In this document: positions 34,577 to 46,189 of the stretch, piece after piece
How positions within the stretch are numbered: position 1 is the first letter of the stretch
Layout: every line of letters starts with the position of its first letter
Assembly (NCBI RefSeq): GCF_004522235.1
Contig: NZ_SDLT01000007.1
Coordinates: 238,333 to 300,657, forward strand
Source of the DNA: Amycolatopsis nivea
Lineage (GTDB): Bacteria; Actinomycetota; Actinomycetes; Mycobacteriales; Pseudonocardiaceae
Length of the DNA stretch: 62,325 nt
Direction: 5' to 3'
Made by a program: the position numbers and the translations under genes
Notes under the pieces: generated by a model
Databases searched by the model: none
What the model was told of the DNA's origin: nothing
The model's input: only the letters and a program-made list of their open reading frames with translations

Positions 34577-35134
34577 TCAGGTCCCAGGCACTGGCACCGG
34601 GGCGGGCACCGGCGGGGCCGGCAGCGGTGGCGTCGGCACCGGAAGCGGCGGTACCGGCACTCCGCCGAGCAGCCCGGCCAGCAGGCTGGTGACCGCGGCG
34701 AGCAGGCCCTTGACCAGGTCGCTCACCGCCTTGAGCGGTCCGGGCAGGTCCGGCAACGGCGGGATCGGCAGCGGCGGGATCTGCCGCGGCGTCGCAGTCG
34801 GGTCGCCGAGGAGCCGGTTGGACTCGTCCGCGCGGACCTTCGCCGCCGACGAGAGTTGCTGGGTTTCGGATTGGACCTGGTAGCGCTTGCCCGCCGCGAT
34901 GTCGGCGAGCACCGGGCTGAGCCGGGTGAGGTCCGCCCTCGTCTTGGCGACATCGCCGGCGTACGCGACCTTGGTCAGGTCGTCCCGCATCTGCAGTACC
35001 TGCGCGGCGACGGCTTGAGTGGCCGAGGACCCCTTGCCGCCCGCCGGGCTCGCGGAGGCCATCCCCGAGGTGCCGACGGCCAGCAGACTGCCCGCGGCGA
35101 CCACAGCGATGATCCGCCCGATCTTGCCTTTCAT
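34577..35134 (-). CDS. Secreted protein with proline-rich C-terminus
   Basis: 185 residues. A Sec signal peptide (KGKIGRIIAVVAAGSLLAVG, cleavage likely after SASA near residue 29) leads into a helical domain (about 35-110) and a C-terminal region of hydrophobic helix plus repeated Pro-Pro-Leu-Pro motifs (about 115-185). GGGAGGTAAAGA directly before the ATG is a strong ribosome binding site, suggesting high expression. I do not recognise the family. Confidence 0.8.
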   Translation of the reverse strand: MKGKIGRIIAVVAAGSLLAVGTSGMASASPAGGKGSSATQAVAAQVLQMRDDLTKVAYAGDVAKTRADLTRLSPVLADIAAGKRYQVQSETQQLSSAAKVRADESNRLLGDPTATPRQIPPLPIPPLPDLPGPLKAVSDLVKGLLAAVTSLLAGLLGGVPVPPLPVPTPPLPAPPVPAPVPVPGT

Positions 35135-35733
35135 TCTTTACCTCCCTGGCCTCTGGGACCTGCCGGGTAAATCGATACCCGCCGTGTCGGCCCAACACCA
35201 GCCGATCACCGGATAGGGAGTTTTTCTAACCCTTACGTGCCGAATCCAAGAATCGGGAACCGGCCCGCAATTGATTAACGTGGACGGCTTGCGCGTCCCC
35301 CGACGATCACGGACCGCGGACCTGAATCTGACTCATAGTAGCCGGATTGCCCGAACGGCGGCATCGCTCACCCACACAGGCGTAGTTCGTGATCGATTAC
35401 CTTCATCACCCTGTCGGGACGCGCGATCTCGCTCGTCCGACCGTGGGGGTCCCCCACGCACGCACCGCCGCCCGCATTCGGGTCCGCTCCCCTTTTTCCT
35501 GGGGACCTCCGCCGCTTCGACCGGAAAACTCCAAGGTCGGCGCAGAAATGTGAAAAACTGTTCGCGAATGGGCGGCGAGAATGCTTTTCCGTGCTGCCGA
35601 TGAAGTTATCACCCAGGTCGCGCTCGCATTTTCCGGGTCCGCCGAACGCCTGCACGACACCCGGACGGGTGGCGGGTGCCGCTCAGCGAGTGTGACGAAA
35701 AGAAGTTGCACGCTCGTACCAACTCTTGCTCTC
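35135..35733. other. Intergenic region between divergent genes
   Basis: About 600 bp with lower GC than the neighbours and no credible gene; short frames on each strand are basic and lack ribosome binding sites. It contains the palindrome CGTGGGGG-T-CCCCCACG (35442-35458), which with one central base cannot form a normal RNA hairpin. Promoters for the secreted protein and the MFS gene must lie here, but I cannot place them firmly. Confidence 0.5.
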
Positions 35734-36954
35734 ATGGGGTACGTGCCTTTTCAGCCTTATCGCCGCGTCCTGAGCGTCCCCGGCCTCCGCCCGTCGATGG
35801 CGCTGATGTTCTTCGCACGCGTGCCCATGACGATGACCGGCGTGACGCTGACGCTGTACGTCGTCAGCGGCCTCGGCCGGGGCTACGGCGCGGCGGGCGT
35901 CGTCGGCGCGGCGGTCACCTTGGGCATGGCGCTCGGCGCGCCGGTGATCGGGCGCACCATCGACCGGTACGGCCTGCGCCCGGTGGTCGCGGTGTGCGGG
36001 TTGTCGTCCACCGCGTTCTGGTTCGCGGCTCCGCACCTTTCGTACGAGGCGCTGGTGGTGTGCGCGCTGCCTGCTGGCGTGCTGTCGGTGCCCGCGGGTT
36101 CGCTGGCGCGGCAGATCCTCGCCGCGCTCGTGCCCGCCGACCAGCGGCGCGCGGCGTACTCGCTGGACACGATCCTGGTCGAGGCGTCGTTCATGATCGG
36201 CCCGGCGGCCGGGATCGCGGCGATCTCGCAACTGTCGGCGACGCTGACCTTGAGCGGCATCGGCACCATCTTCGGCGTCACCGCGCTGCTGATCTTCCTG
36301 CTCAACCCGCCGATCCGGAACGAGGACGAACTCGCCCCGGCCGGCATCGTGCGGCCGCCGCTGCGGTCCTGGCTCACCGGACGGCTGCTGGCGACCCTGC
36401 TGATCGCCGCCGGAACGCTGTTCTGCCTGGTCGGCACGGAGGTCGCGACGCTGGCGGCGCTGCGCTCGCACGGCGACGTCGGCTGGACCGGCCTGGTCAT
36501 CGCGGTGATGTGCGCGGCGTCGATGATCGGCGGCATCGTGCACGGCGCGGTGCGGAAGTCGCTGCCGCAGGGGTTGCTGATGCTGCTGCTCGCGCTGCTG
36601 GTGATCCCGGTCGGGCTGGTGACGCAGCCGTGGTGGCTGCTGATGCTCGTGCTGATCCCGACGAACCTGGTCTGCGCCCCGACGCTCGCCGCCACCACGG
36701 AGGCGGTCAGCGAACTCGCGCCGCCCGCCGTCCGCGGCGAGGCGATGGGCCTGCAGGACGCGTCGACGCGGCTCGGGCTGGCCGCGGGGAGCCCGGTGGT
36801 CGGCTTCGCGATCGACCATTCGAGCCCGGCGTGGGGTTTCGCGGCGGCCGGATTCGGCGGACTGGCGCTGGCGGCGCTGGGGCTGGTGTGGTCGCTACGC
36901 CGGAGCTCGGTGCGGACCCCTTCGCTGGCGGCTGCGGTGCGGGCTCGCCGCTGA
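35734..36954 (+). CDS. MFS transporter
   Basis: Major facilitator superfamily exporter, 406 residues, about 12 membrane helices, with GRTIDRYGLRPV (about 73-84) as the loop-2/3 motif and QRRAAYSLDTILVE (about 137-150) in the helix 4-5 region. It is of the same general type as the protein at 11742-13001. ATG 35734 begins the usual short N-terminus; the frame is open upstream without a ribosome binding site. Substrate unknown. Confidence 0.85.
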   Translation: MGYVPFQPYRRVLSVPGLRPSMALMFFARVPMTMTGVTLTLYVVSGLGRGYGAAGVVGAAVTLGMALGAPVIGRTIDRYGLRPVVAVCGLSSTAFWFAAPHLSYEALVVCALPAGVLSVPAGSLARQILAALVPADQRRAAYSLDTILVEASFMIGPAAGIAAISQLSATLTLSGIGTIFGVTALLIFLLNPPIRNEDELAPAGIVRPPLRSWLTGRLLATLLIAAGTLFCLVGTEVATLAALRSHGDVGWTGLVIAVMCAASMIGGIVHGAVRKSLPQGLLMLLLALLVIPVGLVTQPWWLLMLVLIPTNLVCAPTLAATTEAVSELAPPAVRGEAMGLQDASTRLGLAAGSPVVGFAIDHSSPAWGFAAAGFGGLALAALGLVWSLRRSSVRTPSLAAAVRARR

Positions 36955-36970
36955 GCTGTTGCCGGGCGCG

Positions 36971-37008
36971 GTCCGCGACGCGGACGTCCGTGAAGGGGCC
37001 ATTCACGG
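36971..37008. terminator. Two small hairpins between convergent genes
   Basis: GTCCGC-GAC-GCGGAC (36971-36985) followed by CCGTGAA (36988-36994) with TTCACGG (37002-37008). The second shares the CCGTGAAGG start of the palindromic repeats at 17158 and 62285. Confidence 0.65.
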
Positions 37009-37022
37009 ATCTCTGCGAAGGG

Positions 37023-37400
37023 TCAGGTGCAGGCTTTGCGCAGCCCGTCGAGCTTTTCCAGGTTCCGTTTGGTCCACCGGGCGATCACCCCGGCGTCCTC
37101 GAGGTGTTCCTTCTGCACCTGGACGTACGAATCGGCCATGCCGAGCAGGGCGTTCTTGACGTCCTCTTCCTTGACGTCGGCCGCCAGCTCGCGCAGCCGC
37201 CGTTCCTTGTCCTGCGCGCGGGCCTTGAGCTTGTCGCCGTCCACCAACGGGTTCAGGTCCGCGAGGCCCAGAGCTTCGGTGCACGTGGAGACCTTGTCCA
37301 CCGCTGAATTCGTCTGATTGACCGCCGAATCGACCTGGTCGCATCCGGCCAGCAACGTTCCGGCCGCGACCAAGGCGACCGCCACCCCCCAGCTCTTCAT
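37023..37400 (-). CDS. Small lipoprotein
   Basis: 125 residues with a lipoprotein signal: short basic start, hydrophobic stretch and lipobox LLAGC (Cys20). The mature part is helical and charged, with two cysteines (about residues 40 and 124) that may pair. It lies on the outer face of the membrane. Function unknown; no partner gene is obvious. Confidence 0.8.
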   Translation of the reverse strand: MKSWGVAVALVAAGTLLAGCDQVDSAVNQTNSAVDKVSTCTEALGLADLNPLVDGDKLKARAQDKERRLRELAADVKEEDVKNALLGMADSYVQVQKEHLEDAGVIARWTKRNLEKLDGLRKACT

Positions 37401-37417
37401 GCCATCAGGGTAGCGGC

Positions 37418-37452
37418 TCCCGCGGGCGCACCGGCGCGATTCGCCCGCGGGA
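37418..37452 (-). terminator. Terminator after rtcB
   Basis: TCCCGCGGGCG (37418-37428) pairs with CGCCCGCGGGA (37442-37452), 11 pairs, 5 bases after the rtcB stop on the minus strand. Confidence 0.75.
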
Positions 37453-37457
37453 ACCCC

Positions 37458-39674
37458 TCATCCCTTCACGCACACGACCTGCTTGAGGTGAGCGACCACC
37501 TCGACCAGGTCGGTCTGCGCCTGGATCACCGTCTCGATGTCCTTGTACGCGGCCGGGATCTCGTCGACGACCCCGGTGTCCTTCCGGCATTCCACGCCCG
37601 CGGTCTGCGCGGCGAGGTCGGCGGCGGTGAAGGTCTTGCGGGCCTTCGTCCGCGACATCCGCCGTCCGGCTCCGTGGGACGCGGATTCGAACGACGCGGT
37701 GTTGCCGAGTCCGCGCACGATGTACGAGCCCGTCCCCATGCTGCCCGGGATGATCCCGAGATCGCCGGAGCCGGCCCGGATCGCGCCCTTGCGGGTGACG
37801 AGCAGATCGACGCCGTCGTAGGTTTCCTCGGCGACATAGTTGTGATGGCAGTTGCCCGTGAGAATGTTCCCGTCGAGAGCGAATGAATGGGTGTCCTCGA
37901 CTACGGCACAGAACACCTCCTCGATCTCATCGGTGGCACGCACAGCGCGGACTGTCCAGCCACGCCGTTCGACAGCATCGCGGTTGGCTTCCCAACGGGC
38001 CCGGTGCTCGTCGTGGATAAAGAACTCGGGCGTGAGATCAGCTCGCGACAGGCCCATCACAAACACCGGAGTGTCGACCGAGCCGAACCCAGTACGAACT
38101 CTCCGCCGGATCGGAAGCGTCCAGATACCCAGCGAGTCACACGCTTCCTTGAAGAACACTAGGTGCTGCCTGTTCGCGGACCAGATCGCAGGACGACCTG
38201 TCTTGCCTACCTCCCCGTCGGCCGCGAAGTAGCCCGCGAGCCACCCGTAAAGTTCTGCCGGCGGTCCATCGACGCGAGGGTATTCACGCTTCCACTCGCG
38301 AGGAAGACCTCCGAGTCGCTTCATCGTCCCAACCACGACTCCCTCAGACCGAAGGGCTTGGACGTCGTCAGCGGTCACGTGCTTCTTCTTCGCCCCAGCG
38401 CTGCTGTACGTGTAGTAGTACGTCCGCACGCTCTCTGCTCGGTCAAAGAAGGGCAGAAGAGCTTCGTCCTTCTTCCCATAGAAGTCGGCATGCGCCATTC
38501 CGCGACCAGAAATGGATCCATCACCAAAGACGAATCCACGAGCGATCCCTTCGCGGGACGGCATCAGGCCGGGGCTGCGTGCTGGGAACACGTATGCGAG
38601 GCGGTCTCCGACCCGGAGACCTTCCGTTGTCGCCTCAGTCCGGTTGTGCGCCGTCTTCGGCCGCAGCAGCCAACGGTGTTCTCGGGTTGTGCGTATCGTC
38701 CGCTCCTCTCCGAAGCGACCAATTACCACCTCCCAGATCGGTTGCTGGCCGAAGGACCTCACCGGTGCCTTCACCCACTCGCCACCTTCGGTAAGCACCG
38801 TATGCACACCGCCCGACAGCTCCGAGATCGGACGGCTGCCCGCGTCGGTCATAACCATGGTTTCGGCGGCGAAGCACGAAACTGCGTCATCGAACGTCGT
38901 CCCCGGGATCACTTCCGCGACCGCGAGCTTCACCAGCGCGACCATCGTCGCCCGGTTCCGTGCCGCGTAGTCCTGTGCCCAGAAAAGGTCGCGCCGGTAC
39001 GCCTGCATTTCCGGCGTGTCCGCGACGAACACCGACAGGTCGGGGTCCGGCAGATCGCGGTTGTGCGGCAGTTTCCGCGCGATCGCCATGTGCCGCTCAG
39101 CGAGTTCCTTGCCGATGTTGCGCGAACCCGAATGCAGCATCAGCCAGACCCGGCCCTCGTCGGAGCCGCCCTGTTCGAGGCAGACCTCGATGAAGTGGTT
39201 GCCGCCGCCGAGGCTGCCTACCTGCAGATGCGCGCGCTTGCGCAGGTCCTGGACTCCCTCGTGCAGGTCGCCGAACGACTTCCAGAACGTGTCCCAGCCG
39301 CCGACGCCGTGCACCTTCGAGGTGTTGACCGGCGTCTTGTGCAGGCCGAACCCGACCGGCACCGCCGATTCGATCCGCTTGCGCAGCTTGCCGAGATCGT
39401 CGGGCAGGTCGCTCGCGGTCAGCGAGGTCCGCACCGCGCTCATCCCGCAGCCGATGTCGACGCCGACCGCGGCCGGGGAGACCGCATCGCGCATCGCGAT
39501 GACGCTGCCGACCGTGGCGCCCTTGCCGTAGTGGACGTCCGGCATCACCGCGACGCCGTGCACCCACGGCAGGTTCGCGACGTTGCGCAGCTGCCGCATC
39601 GCTTGGTCTTCGACCGACGCGGGATCTGCCCACATCCGGATCGGAACCCGCGCGCCGTCCACTGCCGTGTACAT
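37458..39674 (-). CDS. rtcB: RNA ligase RtcB, interrupted by an intein
   Basis: RtcB joins RNA 2',3'-cyclic phosphate (or 3'-phosphate) ends to 5'-OH ends using GTP and Mn2+. The precursor is 738 residues; without the intein it is 396. Host motifs: GVDIGCGMSA (metal Cys76), GSLGGGNHFIEV (His160), HSGSRNIGK and, after the intein, CHHNYVAEE (metal ligands) and SHGAGRRMSR with the histidine that carries GMP. ATG 39674 follows AAGGAAAG by three bases; the frame is open upstream. Without splicing the enzyme would be inactive, since the intein splits the CHH motif. Divergent from the M48 protease. Confidence 0.96.
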   Translation of the reverse strand: MYTAVDGARVPIRMWADPASVEDQAMRQLRNVANLPWVHGVAVMPDVHYGKGATVGSVIAMRDAVSPAAVGVDIGCGMSAVRTSLTASDLPDDLGKLRKRIESAVPVGFGLHKTPVNTSKVHGVGGWDTFWKSFGDLHEGVQDLRKRAHLQVGSLGGGNHFIEVCLEQGGSDEGRVWLMLHSGSRNIGKELAERHMAIARKLPHNRDLPDPDLSVFVADTPEMQAYRRDLFWAQDYAARNRATMVALVKLAVAEVIPGTTFDDAVSCFAAETMVMTDAGSRPISELSGGVHTVLTEGGEWVKAPVRSFGQQPIWEVVIGRFGEERTIRTTREHRWLLRPKTAHNRTEATTEGLRVGDRLAYVFPARSPGLMPSREGIARGFVFGDGSISGRGMAHADFYGKKDEALLPFFDRAESVRTYYYTYSSAGAKKKHVTADDVQALRSEGVVVGTMKRLGGLPREWKREYPRVDGPPAELYGWLAGYFAADGEVGKTGRPAIWSANRQHLVFFKEACDSLGIWTLPIRRRVRTGFGSVDTPVFVMGLSRADLTPEFFIHDEHRARWEANRDAVERRGWTVRAVRATDEIEEVFCAVVEDTHSFALDGNILTGNCHHNYVAEETYDGVDLLVTRKGAIRAGSGDLGIIPGSMGTGSYIVRGLGNTASFESASHGAGRRMSRTKARKTFTAADLAAQTAGVECRKDTGVVDEIPAAYKDIETVIQAQTDLVEVVAHLKQVVCVKG
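37851..38876 (-). mobile_element. RtcB intein with LAGLIDADG homing endonuclease
   Basis: Residues 267-608 of the precursor, 342 aa. It starts with Cys (CFAAETMV, splicing block A), has TTREHRWLL (block B with the Thr-x-x-His), and ends ILTGN followed by extein Cys609. The penultimate residue is Gly where most inteins have His. Two LAGLIDADG-like motifs, ARGFVFGDGS (about 378) and GWLAGYFAADGEV (about 477), mark a homing endonuclease. Its codons are less GC-biased than the flanking extein, consistent with later arrival. Confidence 0.92.
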
Positions 39675-39849
39675 GACTTTCCTTTCCCAGAACGAAGTTT
39701 GCCCGCTCAGCATCCGGCACTCGAGCCCTGGCGACAACGGGTTTTCGAACACCGGTGCATCGGTGAAACGAAATCGGCGCTTCCGTCGATAACGGCTCGG
39801 ACGACCGGTTCGCCGAGGGTGCCGGTCTTGGGGAGGATTCCGTTTTTCC

Positions 39850-41295
39850 ATGAGGTACTCATTGCGGGCGACGCTCGCGGTCTTGTTGCTGGCCGGGTTT
39901 CCGGTGCTGATGCTCGCCGTCGCCGGGGCGCTGATCTGGCTCGAGGTCGAGGCGTTCCACGGTCATCCGGTCACCGCGATACGGCTCGGCTTCCTCGCCG
40001 TTCCCGTGCTGTACGTGCTGGTCACCGCCCTGCTGACGTTCGAGCGGTCGCACGACGACGTCGACGGTGTGCTCGTCACGCCCGGCGAGCAGCCCGAACT
40101 GTGGGCGGCCGTCCGCGAGCTCGCTCAGGAGGTCGGCACCCGGCCGCCGGACGAGATTTACCTCGTTCCGCAGGTCAACGCGGCGGTGAACGAGGAGACG
40201 CACTGGGCGGGGCTGCGCGTGCGGCGGCGCCGGATGTTCATCGGCGCGCAGCTTTTCGCCGGGATGCGGGTCAGCCAGCTCCGGGCCATTCTCGGGCACG
40301 AGCTCGGCCACTACAGCAATCGCCACACCCGCTTCGCCGGCGCGACCTATCGCGGACGGCAGACGATCGGGCGAGTCGTGAACGGACTCAGCTCGGCTGG
40401 GTCCGGCCGGCTGGTGCGGCCGATCTTCACCGCGTACGCCGCCGTGTATTTCCAGGTCTCTGCGCGCGTGAGTCAGCAACAGGAACTCGCCGCCGACACC
40501 GATTCCGCACGCGTCGCCGGCAGCGCGGCCGCGGCCAGCGCGCTGCGCGAGGTCGAAGTCCTCGACACCGCCTGGTGGGTGTTCCTGAACGACTACGCGA
40601 CGGTCGCCTGGTCCTCCGGCTATCTGCCGGCGCGGATGACCGAGGGCTACCAGCTGCTGCTCTCCGACGATCAGCGCGCGGAGGAAATGGCTTCCCTGCG
40701 GGAAAATCCGCCGTCGCGGCCTGCCTCGAAGTACGACAGCCACCCGCCGATGGCAGAACGGATCGCGCTGCTGGAAGCCGCTCCGGCCGTCCCGGTTCCG
40801 CCCGGCGGCGAGCGACCGGCGATGGACCTTCTCCACAACGGACCGGAGCTGCTCGATGCGGTACTGATCACCGGCTTCACGGAGGGAGTGTCCTCGAAGA
40901 AGAAGCTCGACTGGGCCAGCCTCGTCGACATCGGCGTGCGCGATTCGAATCAGGCCGAGGCGCTGCGGATCCTCCGCAGCCGCCGTCTCGACGATCTGCT
41001 GGACCTGCTCGACGCCGGACGCCTCGAGGAACTCGCCGACCCCACGGCTCCGCCGGAGGCCCGGGCGCGGCCGGAGCGCGAACTCTACCGAGCGCAAGTC
41101 CACTTGAGACTGTCCATTGTGCTGCACGCAATGCTCGCCAAAGCCGTTGCGGCACACTGGGAACTGTCTTGGTCTGGACCAGCGAAGCTGGTGCTGGCCG
41201 AACCGTACGCCGCCGAACTGGATCCCGCCGTCGGCGCGGCGATCGACGGGGACACCGCTCCGCTCCGCGCGTTGCTCGCCCCGGTTCGTTCCTGA
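39850..41295 (+). CDS. M48-family membrane metalloprotease
   Basis: Zinc metalloprotease of the M48 (HtpX/Ste24-like) family, 481 residues. Two N-terminal membrane helices (about 5-30 and 45-65); zinc motif HELGH (about 150-154) in AILGHELGHYSNRHTR; the third ligand is in QQQELAADTDSARVAG. The C-terminal 200 residues are soluble and helical, with no known domain. It probably degrades damaged membrane proteins. The ATG start is in the divergent gap from rtcB. Confidence 0.88.
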   Translation: MRYSLRATLAVLLLAGFPVLMLAVAGALIWLEVEAFHGHPVTAIRLGFLAVPVLYVLVTALLTFERSHDDVDGVLVTPGEQPELWAAVRELAQEVGTRPPDEIYLVPQVNAAVNEETHWAGLRVRRRRMFIGAQLFAGMRVSQLRAILGHELGHYSNRHTRFAGATYRGRQTIGRVVNGLSSAGSGRLVRPIFTAYAAVYFQVSARVSQQQELAADTDSARVAGSAAAASALREVEVLDTAWWVFLNDYATVAWSSGYLPARMTEGYQLLLSDDQRAEEMASLRENPPSRPASKYDSHPPMAERIALLEAAPAVPVPPGGERPAMDLLHNGPELLDAVLITGFTEGVSSKKKLDWASLVDIGVRDSNQAEALRILRSRRLDDLLDLLDAGRLEELADPTAPPEARARPERELYRAQVHLRLSIVLHAMLAKAVAAHWELSWSGPAKLVLAEPYAAELDPAVGAAIDGDTAPLRALLAPVRS

Positions 41296-41743
41296 GAGGA
41301 AACCCTTTGCTGGGACTGATCAAGCTCTACACCGTTCCGCGGTGCACGCCGACGCGCTCACGAACGTGGCGTGGCAGATCCGCAGCGCGCGGGGGCGAAG
41401 TACGTCAGCGCGGAGCAATTCACGGGATTCCAGCGCGCGCCCTGCAGTATTGGTGTGACAAGTGGTTCGGCACCCACGATCTAATGTGGACCTTCGCCGA
41501 GGAGGGGACAAGCGCGTCGAAGCCGCGCTCGTCGAACTCCGGCGTGGCCCCTAAGCGGTGGAACAATTCCGCCACCTCGGCCGGAGCGCGTCCGGACGGG
41601 TGTGGTCGTACAGCGGTTACGGAGCCATTCACGAATTCCGGACGCACCGCAACCAAGCCTGCCGGCTCGCCAAGCAGCGGGGACCGGTCCCGAACGACCA
41701 GTGGTCTCCTGGCCTGGTTCCCGAGCAAGAGGTGGTGTCCGAG
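41296..41743 (+). other. Gene-poor stretch, possibly degenerate coding DNA
   Basis: GAGAGGAAA followed by TTG could begin a frame (LLGLIKLYTVPRC...) that soon becomes Arg/Ser-rich. Fragments in other frames look protein-like (ADALTNVAWQIRSARG, DKRVEAALVELRRGP) but each is cut short. GC skew between codon positions is weak. I read it as remnants of one or more broken genes, without a recognisable family. Confidence 0.35.
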
Positions 41744-42232
41744 GTGATCCCGTCCAGTCCATCCCAGCCGATGCCCGCGTCCGGCGAAAACGCGGAGCAG
41801 GAGGTGCGACGAGGAATCCGGTCGATGCGGTGGGCGATCGGCGGCCAGGCCGTGCTCTACCTGGCGCTCGCGGCGTTCGTCGGTTACCTGCTCGGGCTTG
41901 GCGGCACGTCGGGCACCGTGACCCTGCCGGTGACGATCCTGGTAATCAACTCGGCGCTGACCAGTGCGTTGGTGGTGTGCGCCGTCCTGCTGGGCAGGCG
42001 GCAGCGCGGGGTGATGCTCGCTCTCATCTGGCTCGAGTGCGGGTTCATGGCGATGCTGCTGCTCGGCGCGATCCTGTCGCTGGCCATGAGTTCGGGAGCC
42101 GGGGGCGGCGCGCCGGTCGGGCTGATCCTGTGGGGTTTCCTGATGCAGGCGGTGCTGCGCCCGTTGCAGAAGCCGGAGATCCGGGTCGCGTTCGGACTGA
42201 AACCGATCAAGCCGCGGCAGAAGAAGAAGTGA
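41744..42232 (+). CDS. Four-helix membrane protein
   Basis: About 162 residues: a Ser/Pro/Glu-rich cytoplasmic start, four hydrophobic segments (about 36-58, 66-87, 94-118, 122-140) and a Lys/Arg-rich C-terminus ending KPRQKKK. I chose GTG 41744 because AGAGGTGG lies eight bases upstream; GTG 41732 and 41735 are alternatives, and the frame is open to 41558. Its stop is inside the left edge of the terminator shared with asd. Function unknown. Confidence 0.7.
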   Translation: MIPSSPSQPMPASGENAEQEVRRGIRSMRWAIGGQAVLYLALAAFVGYLLGLGGTSGTVTLPVTILVINSALTSALVVCAVLLGRRQRGVMLALIWLECGFMAMLLLGAILSLAMSSGAGGGAPVGLILWGFLMQAVLRPLQKPEIRVAFGLKPIKPRQKKK

Positions 42233-42269
42233 AAACTGCCCGGCCCCTGGACAAGGGGCCGGGCAGTTT
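42233..42269. terminator. Bidirectional terminator, membrane gene and asd
   Basis: AAACTGCCCGGCCCCT (42233-42248) pairs perfectly with 42254-42269, 16 pairs around GGACA, 11 bases from the asd stop. Confidence 0.88.
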
Positions 42270-42280
42270 CAGCGCGAAGC

Positions 42281-44586
<2,306 letters not shown>

Positions 44587-44822
44587 GCCCGAACCTCCTT
44601 GACGGGCCGGGGCGTACTCCTTGGAGGGCACCGAGGAGCGCCCACGGCCCTTCATTTGGAGAAGAGCCTACCGGCGCGAACGGCGCTCGCCACCCCATCG
44701 AGTGGTCCGCCACGGCCCGTCAGGAGGGTTTGGAAGTAAATTTTCCTTAACGCCAGGGGAAAGCTCGAAGCCCTTCCTCCGGAGTGACGGAGAGCACTCC
44801 CCGGCCGTACTACCTTCGCCGC

Positions 44823-45413
44823 ATGCGCAAACCAGCCGAGACGAGCGTCCCCGTCGCGCCGGCCATCGCCGAGCGGTGGAGCCCGCGGGCCTACGACGAG
44901 ACCGCCGAAATCACCGGCGCCCAGCTGACCGCATTGCTCGAAGCCGCCAGGTGGGCGCCGTCTTTCGGCAACACCCAGCCGGCCCGCTACCTCGTCGGCC
45001 GCCGGGGCGATCCGGTGTTCCCCCGCATCCTCGCGACACTCAACTCCGGGAACCAGGCGTGGGCGTTCCGGGCGAGCGCGTTGCTGATCGGCGTGACGGT
45101 CACCACGAATGAGAAGGGCGAGGTGCCCTACGCCGACTACGGACTGGGTTTGGCGACCGAGAACCTCGTCCTGCAAGCGGTCGAACTCGGCCTGATCGCC
45201 CACCAGATGGCGGGCTTCTCGGCGGACGCGGTCCGCGCGGAGTTCGGCCTCCCGGACGAGGCGGTGGCCCGGGTCGCGATCGCCGTCGGATCTCCCGCCG
45301 ACCCGTCCGTACTGGACGACCCGCGCCGGATCGAACGGGAACTGGCCCCTCGGCGCCGGCTGCCGCTCGCGGAGTTCGTCTTCGGTGACCGATGGGGGTC
45401 TCCGGCACTGTGA
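44823..45413 (+). CDS. Nitroreductase-family protein
   Basis: FMN-dependent nitroreductase fold, 196 residues. RWSPRAYDE (about 18-26) and WAPSFGNTQPARYLV (about 44-58) are the FMN-phosphate contacts, and GLATENLVLQAVELGL is the core helix. ATG 44823 has no ribosome binding site, but TACCTT ends six bases before it, consistent with a leaderless mRNA. Divergent from lysC. Confidence 0.87.
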   Translation: MRKPAETSVPVAPAIAERWSPRAYDETAEITGAQLTALLEAARWAPSFGNTQPARYLVGRRGDPVFPRILATLNSGNQAWAFRASALLIGVTVTTNEKGEVPYADYGLGLATENLVLQAVELGLIAHQMAGFSADAVRAEFGLPDEAVARVAIAVGSPADPSVLDDPRRIERELAPRRRLPLAEFVFGDRWGSPAL

Positions 45414-45520
45414 CCGTTTCGTGAGCAATCTGGGGAACCGGAGTCCCGCCGTTGAGGTCAGATGGACGCCAAACCGGTCAGGCCGCTGATTCGGTGGGAT
45501 TCTTCTCAAGGAGTGACGAA

Positions 45521-46180
45521 ATGCGTACAGCGATGCCGGTTGCACTGGCGGTTTCCGCGACGGCGATGGCGTTCGCGCTGTCCGGGTGCTCCTCCGAGGA
45601 CACCCCCGCCCCGCCGATCGCCACTCCGCCCGCTTCGTCCTCCGCGGCCGCACCGTCCTCCTCGGCCGCCGCTCCCGCCGGCGACTCCGCCTCCGCCGAC
45701 TACACCAAGCAGGGCACGAAGCTGAAGATCGGCGAGAAGGCCGTGGTGCCGTTCAAGTCGCAGAAGATCACCGGCGCGATCGGCGTGACGGTGACCGGCA
45801 TCGACAAGGGCGTGGAGGCCGACCTGGCCCCGCTGAAGCTCGGCGACCGGGCCAAGGGGATGACGCCGTACTACATCCAGGTCAAGGTCACGAACGAGAC
45901 CGGCTCGGACTTCTCGTACAGCTCGCTGGGCCTGATGAACGGCCTGCTCGCGGATGGCACCGACGGCCCGCACGTGACGGTGATCGGCAAGTTCGAGAAG
46001 TGCGACCGCGGCAACTCCGGCAAGGCGTTCACCACGAAGGGCGCTTCGTACGACAGCTGCGTGCTGGCACTGGCCCCCGCTGGCACGGAGGTCAAGGGGG
46101 CTAGCTACACCGCGAGCACGTACCGGGACCTGGCGCCGAACACTGACTACGGCAAGGACGCCGTGACCTGGCAGTCCTGA
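45521..46180 (+). CDS. Lipoprotein with DUF4352-like domain
   Basis: 219 residues. The signal ends in lipobox ALSGC (Cys23), then a Ser/Ala/Pro linker (about 25-60) and a beta-rich domain (about 65-219) with VKVTNETGSDFSYSSLGL, as in DUF4352 immunoprotective-type lipoproteins. Two cysteines in the domain (about 165 and 182) may form a disulfide. AAGGAG lies seven bases before the ATG. Exposed on the outer face of the membrane; function unknown. Confidence 0.83.
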   Translation: MRTAMPVALAVSATAMAFALSGCSSEDTPAPPIATPPASSSAAAPSSSAAAPAGDSASADYTKQGTKLKIGEKAVVPFKSQKITGAIGVTVTGIDKGVEADLAPLKLGDRAKGMTPYYIQVKVTNETGSDFSYSSLGLMNGLLADGTDGPHVTVIGKFEKCDRGNSGKAFTTKGASYDSCVLALAPAGTEVKGASYTASTYRDLAPNTDYGKDAVTWQS

Positions 46181-46189
46181 ACCATAGGC

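Noticed and set aside
35442..35458. CGTGGGGG-T-CCCCCACG as a terminator
   Set aside because: A one-base centre cannot loop in RNA, and it is far from any gene 3' end.
35368..35655. 95-codon minus-strand frame in the intergenic region
   Set aside because: No ribosome binding site, unlike local codon use, and no recognisable domain.
38163..41747. 1194-codon open frame on the plus strand
   Set aside because: It runs antisense through rtcB and across the M48 gene in another frame. The composition is Arg/Pro-rich with no domain, while the opposite frames have clear families.
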